The position numbers and the translations under genes were made by a program. This document shows, in pieces, positions 9,268 to 15,333 of a stretch of 64,000 bases of DNA. Every line of letters begins with the position of its first letter. The stretch's first letter is position 1. The notes below the pieces were generated by a model. That model was not told where the DNA came from. It was given only the letters and a program-made list of their open reading frames with translations, and did not search any database. The stretch comes from Streptomyces bottropensis ATCC 25435 (GTDB lineage Bacteria; Actinomycetota; Actinomycetes; Streptomycetales; Streptomycetaceae): positions 6,345,519 to 6,409,518 of the forward strand of contig NZ_KB911581.1 of assembly GCF_000383595.1 (NCBI RefSeq), given 5' to 3'.

Positions 9268-10272
9268 ATGGACGGAACGAGCACGGTACAGGGAAGACCA
9301 CGCGCGCGGCGGGCGGGGCGTCGCGCGCGGACGGGGGCGCTGCTCTCCGCCCTGGCCGCGGCCGCGCTGCTGGCGGGGTGCACGGTGACCGGGCCGGACG
9401 GCGACGACGGACGAGGGCGGAGCGACGGCGGCCGGGACGACCGGACGAGCGCGCCGCCCGTGGGCTCCGTCCTCGCGGTGAAGATCGACAACGCCTCCGC
9501 CGCCCGTCCCCAGACCGGCCTCGACACCGCCGACATCGTCTACGCCGAGCAGGTCGAGGGCGGTCTCAGCCGCCTGATGGCCCTCTACGCGACGACGTTC
9601 CCGGAGAGCGTCGGCCCCGTGCGCAGCGCCCGCGAATCCGATCTGGAGCTGCTGCGTCAGTTCGACGAGCCGACCCTGGCCTTCTCGGGCGCGCAGGGCA
9701 AGCTCCTTCCGCTGATCGACCGGGCGCCCCTGCACGCGAAGACTCCCGGGGACGCCGAAGGCGCGTACTTCCGCGGCGACGAGAAGCCGGTCCCGCACAA
9801 CCTGTATCTGCGCCCGAAGGAACTGATCGACCCCCCACCCGGCGCCGAAGCCCTGACCACCGGCTTCCGCTACGGCCCCCTCCCCGACGGCGGCACGCCC
9901 GAGGACTCCCGCACCGTCCGCTATCCGGCGGCCCGCTTCACCTTCGCCTGGTCGCAGGAGAGCCGTCGCTGGGAGGTCTCCATGGACGGCACCCGGGCGG
10001 TCACCACCGACGGCACCCGGGTCGCCCCGGCCACGGTCGTGGTCCAGCACGTGACGATCCGCGAGTCCCGCTTCCACGACTATCTGGGCAACAACACCCC
10101 GTACACGCAGACGGTCGGCTCGGGCCGGGCGGAGGTCCTGCGGGACGGCCGGGTCTTCGACACCCGCTGGGAGCGGAGGACCCCGGCGGACGGCACGGCC
10201 TTCACGACGGCGGACGGCAAGCCGATGCCCTTCGCGCGGGGCCAGGTGTGGGTGGTGTACGCGAAGGCGTGA
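9268..10272 (+). CDS. DUF3048 domain lipoprotein
   Basis: 334 residues. An arginine-rich N-terminus is followed by a hydrophobic stretch and the lipobox LLAGC (C38), so it is an exported lipoprotein. After a charged Gly/Asp/Arg linker, the DUF3048 (YerB-type) fold begins with VLAVKIDNASAARPQTGL and DIVYAEQVEGGLSRLMALY, and the C-terminal half has GQVWVVYAKA at the end. The family is surface-attached and of unknown biochemical role. ATG 9268 is the only good start; no clear Shine-Dalgarno is seen. The stop is 2 bp from the convergent pcaV stop. Confidence 0.87.
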   Translation: MDGTSTVQGRPRARRAGRRARTGALLSALAAAALLAGCTVTGPDGDDGRGRSDGGRDDRTSAPPVGSVLAVKIDNASAARPQTGLDTADIVYAEQVEGGLSRLMALYATTFPESVGPVRSARESDLELLRQFDEPTLAFSGAQGKLLPLIDRAPLHAKTPGDAEGAYFRGDEKPVPHNLYLRPKELIDPPPGAEALTTGFRYGPLPDGGTPEDSRTVRYPAARFTFAWSQESRRWEVSMDGTRAVTTDGTRVAPATVVVQHVTIRESRFHDYLGNNTPYTQTVGSGRAEVLRDGRVFDTRWERRTPADGTAFTTADGKPMPFARGQVWVVYAKA

Positions 10273-10274
10273 GG

Positions 10275-10736
10275 CTACCGGGCGCCCGGCGGCTCGGCCG
10301 GGCTGCGCAGTTCCTCGGCCGCGTCGGCGACCCGTCGTATCAGCCGGAAGAACATGTCCTGCTCGTCCGGCGACAACGGTGCCAGGAACACCTGGTTCAT
10401 CCGGGCCGTCCGCACCGTGAGCCTGCGGTGCGTCCGCACGCCGTCCTCCGTGAGCCGGAGCAGGAAACGCCGCCCGTCCTGCGGATCGCGCACCTTGTCG
10501 AGCAGGCCCCGGCGCCCGAGCCGGCTGATGACCTCGGACATGGTCGAGCGGTCGAGCCCCACCCGCTCCCCCACCGAGCGCTGGTCGAGCCCCGGCTCGG
10601 CGACGAGGGTGTTGAGGACCGCGAACTGCGGCGAGGTGATCTCCTCGGAGACCATCACGTTCCACAGCAGGTAGTGGGCCTGTTGCAGCCGTCGGGCCAG
10701 GTGCCCGGGGTGGGCGGAGAGGTCCACCGCGGCCAT
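10275..10736 (-). CDS. pcaV: MarR family repressor of protocatechuate genes (PcaV-type)
   Basis: 153 residues from ATG 10736 with GAGGAG five bases upstream. Winged helix-turn-helix protein: ITSPQFAVLNTLVAEPGLDQ, recognition region VGLDRSTMSEVISRL, and wing DPQDGRRFLLRL. The N-terminus MAAVDLSAHPGHLARRLQQ carries R15 and then H21; R15 is the ligand-contacting residue described for S. coelicolor PcaV, which senses protocatechuate. It is divergent from the pcaHGBL operon as in that species, but here pcaI, pcaJ and pcaF are missing between them. Its 5' region contains an 18-bp tandem repeat array and, nearer the pca genes, several short palindromes. Expected role: repress pca genes until protocatechuate binds. 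Confidence 0.85.
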   Translation of the reverse strand: MAAVDLSAHPGHLARRLQQAHYLLWNVMVSEEITSPQFAVLNTLVAEPGLDQRSVGERVGLDRSTMSEVISRLGRRGLLDKVRDPQDGRRFLLRLTEDGVRTHRRLTVRTARMNQVFLAPLSPDEQDMFFRLIRRVADAAEELRSPAEPPGAR

Positions 10737-10750
10737 GTTCGCTCCTCGGC

Positions 10751-10794
10751 TCGGATGAGTCGGACACTGTGCGTCGGACGAGTCGGACCGTGCG
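10751..10794. repeat. Two imperfect direct repeats upstream of pcaV
   Basis: TCGGATGAGTCGGACACTGT followed by GCG is repeated at once as TCGGACGAGTCGGACCGTGC followed by G (10751-10773 and 10774-10794). It lies 15 bp before the pcaV start codon, within its probable leader or promoter. Role unknown; it could bind the regulator. Confidence 0.5.
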
Positions 10795-10820
10795 CGCCAC
10801 CGTCCGTGGGTCACCGACGG

Positions 10821-10910
10821 CGATGCGTACGTGCGTGACGATTCGTCCGTGCACGGCGATGCGTACGTGCACTGCAATTTGTACGTGCACGGCAATTCGT
10901 ACGTGCACGG
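10821..10910. repeat. Five-copy 18-bp tandem repeat between pcaV and the pca operon
   Basis: Five contiguous 18-base units start at 10821, 10839, 10857, 10875 and 10893. The consensus is CRATTCGTACGTGCACGG; the outer units differ at a few positions. Each unit has a GTACGTGCAC core with local dyad symmetry. The array ends at an AT-rich AATAATAT step, unusual in this GC-rich DNA. It lies about 85 bp upstream of the pcaV start. It looks like a clustered protein-binding site or a recent local amplification. Translating it gives repetitive peptides on both strands, which I do not take as coding. Confidence 0.75.
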
Positions 10911-11008
10911 AATAATATCCGCCATCCGGCAGAGCCTGTCCAGATCCGCGCACACACGTGACACGGTCGTCCCACCAGGCCTTGACGAGGCGACCGACGA
11001 GTGGCAGC

Positions 11009-11056
11009 GTGAACGAAACTTCACCTAAATGCTCAGTGCCCTGATGAACTGGTTCA
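11009..11056. promoter_or_regulatory. Cluster of three short palindromes upstream of pca genes (candidate PcaV operators)
   Basis: Three dyads lie close together: GTGAACGAAACTTCAC (11009-11024), TCAGTGCCCTGA (11033-11044) and TGAACTGGTTCA (11045-11056). They precede the pcaI remnant by about 30 bp, where the original pcaI promoter would be. A TTGACG at 10982-10987 with CAGCGT 17 bp downstream is a possible promoter for the operon. MarR repressors bind such dyads. The assignment to PcaV is inferred. Confidence 0.45.
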
Positions 11057-11086
11057 CCGGGGGCGCGGACGAGAGGGGCCCCGCGG

Positions 11087-11248
11087 ATGGACATGGTGGT
11101 CGCCACCGCCCCGGAGGCGGTGGCCGATGTGCCGGACGGCGTGACACGCGCCGTCGCCCCCGGCCATCCGCCGGACGCCTCCGGTGCGGGGCCGGCCGGG
11201 ACGGTCTCCCTCGTTCCGGAGCGTCGACGCTCCGCTGCGGCGACGTGA
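11087..11248 (+). pseudogene. pcaI: Remnant of pcaI (3-oxoadipate CoA-transferase subunit A), N-terminus only
   Basis: A 53-codon frame begins MDMVVATAPEAVADVPDG, which resembles the N-terminus of PcaI-type CoA-transferase A subunits (D-K-V-V-x-x-x-x-E-A-V-A-D-x-P-D-G). After about 20 residues the similarity stops: the glycine-rich GGFG segment that should follow is absent and the frame ends in an unrelated Pro/Arg-rich tail at 11248. The position, directly after the putative operators and before pcaH, is where pcaI starts in the S. coelicolor order pcaV-I-J-F-H-G-B-L. I infer a deletion that removed most of pcaI and all of pcaJ and pcaF. The remaining gap up to pcaH shows no recognisable coding sequence. 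Confidence 0.6.
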
Positions 11249-11359
11249 GAAGACCGCGGACCGCAGGCGGGACCGGTCGCGCGGCTCCACGCGCCCCTGA
11301 CGGGCGCGACATCGACCTTCACCCTTCGACATGAACGTCAGGAACCCCAGGGACAGCCC

Positions 11360-12133
11360 ATGACCCTCACCCAGCACGACATCGACCAAGAGATCGCCGC
11401 GGAACACGCCGCCTACGCCAAGCGCGTCGCCGACGGCGCGCCCGTGGAGCATCAGCCGCGCCGGGACTACGCCCCCTACCGGTCCTCGGTGCTGCGGCAC
11501 CCGAAGCAGCCGCCCGTCGGGATCGACGTCACCCAGGACCCGGAGCTGGTGGAGCTGTCCTCCCCCGCCTTCGGGGAGCGGGACATCACCGAGATCGACA
11601 ACGACCTCACCCGGCAGCACGACGGCGAGCCGATCGGTGAGCGCATCACCGTCTCCGGCCGGCTCCTCGACCGCGCCGGGCGCCCGCTGCGCGGCCAGCT
11701 GGTCGAGATCTGGCAGTCCAACTCGGCCGGCCGCTACGCCCACCAGCGCGAACAGCACGACGCCCCGCTGGACCCGAACTTCACGGGTGTCGGCCGCACG
11801 CTGACGGACGACGACGGTCACTACCACTTCACGACGATCCAGCCGGGCCCGTACCCGTGGCGCCAGCACCTCAACGCCTGGCGGCCGGCCCACATCCACT
11901 TCTCGATCTTCGGCTCGGCGTTCACCCAGCGGCTCGTGACGCAGATGTACTTCCCGAGCGACCCACTGTTCCCCTACGACCCGATCATCCAGTCGGTGAC
12001 GGACGACGCGGCCCGGCAACGGCTGGTCGCGACCTACGACCACAGCCTGTCCGTGCCGGAGTTCTCGATGGGCTACGCCTGGGACATCGTGCTCGACGGC
12101 CCGCAGGCCACCTGGATCGAAGAAGGACGCTGA
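11360..12133 (+). CDS. pcaH: Protocatechuate 3,4-dioxygenase beta subunit
   Basis: 257 residues. Intradiol dioxygenase fold; the four non-haem Fe(III) ligands are visible as Y126 (GRYAH), Y165 (GPYPW), H178 and H180 (AHIHF), with the same spacing as in characterised PcaH. The N-terminal region with YRSSVLRHPKQP is typical of the beta subunit. With PcaG it opens the ring of protocatechuate to 3-carboxy-cis,cis-muconate in the cytosol. It is the first intact gene of the operon; AGGGA lies eight bases before the ATG. pcaG follows after 6 bp. Repression by PcaV is expected, although the upstream region is rearranged. Confidence 0.95.
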   Translation: MTLTQHDIDQEIAAEHAAYAKRVADGAPVEHQPRRDYAPYRSSVLRHPKQPPVGIDVTQDPELVELSSPAFGERDITEIDNDLTRQHDGEPIGERITVSGRLLDRAGRPLRGQLVEIWQSNSAGRYAHQREQHDAPLDPNFTGVGRTLTDDDGHYHFTTIQPGPYPWRQHLNAWRPAHIHFSIFGSAFTQRLVTQMYFPSDPLFPYDPIIQSVTDDAARQRLVATYDHSLSVPEFSMGYAWDIVLDGPQATWIEEGR

Positions 12134-12139
12134 CCCGCC

Positions 12140-12745
12140 ATGACGAAGATCGACACCAGCCGCCCGGAGACGGTGCTCCCGACGCCGTCCCACACGGTCG
12201 GCCCGTTCTACGGCCACGCCCTGCCCTTCCCCGGCGGCGGCGACATCGCCCCCGTCGGCCACCCCGACACGATCGCGCTCCAGGGCTACGTCCTCGACGG
12301 CGAGGGCAACCCGCTGCCGGACGCCTTTCTGGAGCTGTGGGGCCCCGATCCGGACGGCGACCTCTCCCGGATCGACGGCTCCATGCGGCGCGACCAGGCC
12401 AGCGGTGGCTTCCTCGGCCGCAACGGCGTGGAGTTCACCGGCTGGGGCCGCGTCCAGACCGACGCCAACGGCCACTGGACGGCCCGGACGCTGCGACCCG
12501 GCGCACGCGGGCGCAACGCGCCGTACCTCAGCGTGTGCGTCTTCGCGCGCGGCCTGCTGGTCCACCTGTTCACCCGGATCTACCTGCCGGGCGACGAGGC
12601 GGCGCTGAGCGCCGACCCGCTGCTTACCCGGGTGGACGAGGCGCGCCGGGGCACGCTGATCGCCGAGAAGCAGGGCAACGGCACCTACCGTTTCGACATC
12701 CGCCTTCAGGGCGAAGGCGAAACGGTCTTCCTGGAGTTCCAGTGA
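12140..12745 (+). CDS. pcaG: Protocatechuate 3,4-dioxygenase alpha subunit
   Basis: 201 residues. Alpha subunit of the intradiol dioxygenase: TPSHTVGPFYGHALPF at the N-terminus is the typical alpha-subunit opening, and LQGYVLDGEGNPLPDAFLEL is the conserved beta-sandwich entry. It lacks a complete iron-ligand set, as expected for the non-catalytic partner; LLVHLFTRIYLPGD occupies the pseudo-site region. It pairs with PcaH. The stop overlaps the pcaB start as GTGA. Confidence 0.94.
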   Translation: MTKIDTSRPETVLPTPSHTVGPFYGHALPFPGGGDIAPVGHPDTIALQGYVLDGEGNPLPDAFLELWGPDPDGDLSRIDGSMRRDQASGGFLGRNGVEFTGWGRVQTDANGHWTARTLRPGARGRNAPYLSVCVFARGLLVHLFTRIYLPGDEAALSADPLLTRVDEARRGTLIAEKQGNGTYRFDIRLQGEGETVFLEFQ

Positions 12746-14178
12746 CTTCTGCCGATGCCGACACCGGTCTGCTCGCCCCCGGGTGGACCGGTTCCCCGGC
12801 CGCGTCCTCGACCGGCGACACCGCCTACCTGCGGGCACTGCTCGACGCCGAGGCCGCGCTGACCCGCGCCCAGGCCGCGCTGGGGCTGGTCCCCGCAGCG
12901 GCCGGCCCCGCGGTGACCTCGGCAGCGGACACCGCCGCCTTCGACGTGACCGCCCTCGCGGAGCGGGCCCGCAGCGGCGGCAACCCGGTGATCCCGCTGG
13001 TCGCGGACCTCACCGAGGCGGTGGGCGACGCGTACGGCCCGTACGTCCACCGGGGCGCGACCAGCCAGGACATCATGGACACCGCCGCGATGCTGGTCGC
13101 CGCCCGCACCCTCGACCTGGTCCTGGCCGACCTCGGCCGTACGGAGTCCGCGCTGGCCGCCCTCGCCGCCGCGCACCGGGACACCGCGATGCCGGGCCGC
13201 ACCCTCACCCAGCACGCCGTGCCCACGACCTTCGGGCTGAAGGCGGCGGGCTGGCGCTCCCTGGTCCTGGACGCCCGGGACCGGCTCGCGGTCGTACGGG
13301 CGAGCCTGCCCGCCCAACTCGGGGGCGCGGCGGGCACCTTGGCGGCCTTCACCGTCTTCCGGGCGACCGGCGCCGAGAACGGGGCCGATGCCGGGGCCGA
13401 CAGTGAGGCCGCGGCCGAGGGTGACAGCGGGGCCGCCTCGGCGGGCTCCCCGGCCCCGTCGGACACCCAGGTCGACACGCGCGCACTCGTCGCCGCGTAT
13501 GCCCGCGAACTCGGCCTGCGTGAGCCGGAGTTGCCCTGGCACACCCTGCGCACCCCGATCGCGGACCTCGCCGGGGCACTGGCCTTCGCCGCGGGTGCCC
13601 TCGGCAAGATCGCGGCGGATGTGCTCACCCTGGCCCGTACGGAGATCGCGGAGGTCGCCGAGGGCAGCGGGGGCGGCTCGTCGGCGATGCCGCACAAGGC
13701 GAACCCCGTACGGTCCACGCTGATCGCGGCGGCGGCCCGGCGGGCGCCCCAGCTGGCGGCGACACTGTACGGCGCGCCGGTCGCCGAGGACGAGCGGCCG
13801 GCCGGGGCGTGGCACGCCGAGTGGGAGCCGTTGCGTGACCTGCTGCGGCTGGTCGGGGGCGCGGCGCGGGACGCGGTGGACCTCGTACGGGGACTGCGGG
13901 TGAACGCCGGCGTGATGCGCGCCCACCTGGACCTCACCCACGGCCTGATCGTCTCCGAGCGGCTGGCGGCCGAGCTGGCTCCGGTGCTGGGCAGGGCCCG
14001 TGCCAAGGAACTGCTGACGCGGGTGGCCCGGCGGGTCCACACCGAGGGCCGCCCACTGGCCGAACTCCTGGCCGAGGAACCGGAGTTGCGGGGCCTCGAC
14101 CTGACCGAACTCACCGACCCCACGCACTACACCGGCTCCGCCGGAGATCTCACCGACCGTGCCCTGGAGCGACGTTGA
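12742..14178 (+). CDS. pcaB: 3-carboxy-cis,cis-muconate cycloisomerase
   Basis: 478 residues from GTG 12742, which overlaps the pcaG stop by four bases. Member of the fumarase/aspartase superfamily: HRGATSQDIMDTA, LTQHAVPTTFGLKAAGW and the signature GSSAMPHKANPV are all present. It forms 4-carboxymuconolactone from the PcaHG product. An Ala/Asp/Gly-rich insert of about 27 residues (about 210-237) lies in a surface-loop position and makes the protein somewhat longer than usual; it should not touch the active site. The stop overlaps pcaL as TTGA. Confidence 0.94.
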   Translation: MTSADADTGLLAPGWTGSPAASSTGDTAYLRALLDAEAALTRAQAALGLVPAAAGPAVTSAADTAAFDVTALAERARSGGNPVIPLVADLTEAVGDAYGPYVHRGATSQDIMDTAAMLVAARTLDLVLADLGRTESALAALAAAHRDTAMPGRTLTQHAVPTTFGLKAAGWRSLVLDARDRLAVVRASLPAQLGGAAGTLAAFTVFRATGAENGADAGADSEAAAEGDSGAASAGSPAPSDTQVDTRALVAAYARELGLREPELPWHTLRTPIADLAGALAFAAGALGKIAADVLTLARTEIAEVAEGSGGGSSAMPHKANPVRSTLIAAAARRAPQLAATLYGAPVAEDERPAGAWHAEWEPLRDLLRLVGGAARDAVDLVRGLRVNAGVMRAHLDLTHGLIVSERLAAELAPVLGRARAKELLTRVARRVHTEGRPLAELLAEEPELRGLDLTELTDPTHYTGSAGDLTDRALERR

Positions 14179-15296
14179 CCGACTCGATGCTCAACCACCG
14201 CGCGGAGGGTCCGACTTCCGCTCCCCCGCTGCTGCTCGGCCCCTCCCTCGGCACCTCGACCAGGCTGTGGGACAAGGTGGCTCCCGAACTGTCGATCACG
14301 CACCGGGTGATCCGCTGGGACCTGCCGGGGCACGGCGACTCCCCCGCCGGCCTGCTCGCTCCGGGGGCGACTGTCGGTGACCTCGCCGCGCTGGTGCTGG
14401 CCCTGGCGGACACGCTGGGCGTCGAACGGTTCGCGTACGCGGGGGTGTCCCTGGGCGGCGCGGTCGGTCTGCACCTGGCCGCGCACCACCCGCAGCGCGT
14501 CTCGTCCCTCGCCGTGATCTGCTCCTCGGCCCACTTCAACGGGGCCCGGCCGTGGCGGGAACGGGCGGAGCTGGTGCGCCGGGAGGGGCTGGCGGGGCTC
14601 GCGGAGACCGCCGACGCGCGCTGGTTCACGCCCGGCTTCACCGTGCCGGAGCTGGTCGACGACCACCGCGCCGCCGACCCGGAGGCGTACGCCGCCTGCT
14701 GCGACGCGCTCGCCTCGTTCGACATCCGCGAGGACCTGCCGGACATCTCCGCGCCCACGCTCCTCGTCGCCGGCCGGCAGGACCCGGCGACGCCGCCCGC
14801 GCATCTGCGGGAGATCGCCGACGCGGTGCCGGGAGCCTCGCTCGCGGAGATCCCCGGCGCGTCCCATCTCGCTCCCGCCGAGCGCCCGGAAGCCGTCCTG
14901 GCCGCGCTGCGCGGGCACTTCGACGGATACGCGAAACGCGGTATGGAGGTGCGCCGCCAGGTCCTCGGCGACACGCACGTCGACGGCGCCCAGTCCCGGC
15001 AGACTCCCTTCACGGCCCGCTTCCAGGACTTCATCTCCCGCTACGCCTGGGGCGAGATCTGGACCGACCCCACCCTGTCCCACCGCGAGCGCAGCCTGAT
15101 CACCCTGACCGCCCTGGTGGCCCACGGCCACTACGACGAACTGGCCATGCACATCCGAGCCGCCCGCCGTAACGGCCTCACCCCGGAGGAGATCGGCGCC
15201 GTCCTCCTCCAGACGGCCGTGTACTGCGGGGTGCCTGCGGCGAACTCGGCGTTCGCCACGGCTCAGCGGGTGCTGGCGGAGGAGGAGCGGGGCTGA
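14175..15296 (+). CDS. pcaL: 3-oxoadipate enol-lactonase / 4-carboxymuconolactone decarboxylase fusion
   Basis: 373 residues from TTG 14175, which overlaps the pcaB stop; ATG 14187 is a possible alternative. Residues about 15-255 are an alpha/beta hydrolase (RWDLPGHGDS, nucleophile elbow GVSLGG, AGRQDPATP for the Asp, GASHLAP for the His). Residues about 260-373 are a carboxymuconolactone decarboxylase domain (SRYAWGEIW, LITLTALVAHGHYDEL, LLQTAVYCGVPAANSAF). Such PcaL fusions are known from actinobacteria. The product is 3-oxoadipate. The next enzymes (PcaIJ, PcaF) are not intact in this window. It is the last gene of the operon, converging on the LAL-type gene after 37 bp. Confidence 0.94.
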   Translation: MTDSMLNHRAEGPTSAPPLLLGPSLGTSTRLWDKVAPELSITHRVIRWDLPGHGDSPAGLLAPGATVGDLAALVLALADTLGVERFAYAGVSLGGAVGLHLAAHHPQRVSSLAVICSSAHFNGARPWRERAELVRREGLAGLAETADARWFTPGFTVPELVDDHRAADPEAYAACCDALASFDIREDLPDISAPTLLVAGRQDPATPPAHLREIADAVPGASLAEIPGASHLAPAERPEAVLAALRGHFDGYAKRGMEVRRQVLGDTHVDGAQSRQTPFTARFQDFISRYAWGEIWTDPTLSHRERSLITLTALVAHGHYDELAMHIRAARRNGLTPEEIGAVLLQTAVYCGVPAANSAFATAQRVLAEEERG

Positions 15297-15333
15297 CCGG
15301 CCTGCCCGGAGCCAGGGCGGTGGCGGCCGCGCA

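Noticed and set aside
10831..11028. 65-codon frame through the 18-bp repeat (VHGDAY-type repeats)
   Set aside because: The frame exists only because the 18-bp unit is a multiple of three and has no stop. There is no ribosome site, and the opposite strand is equally open.
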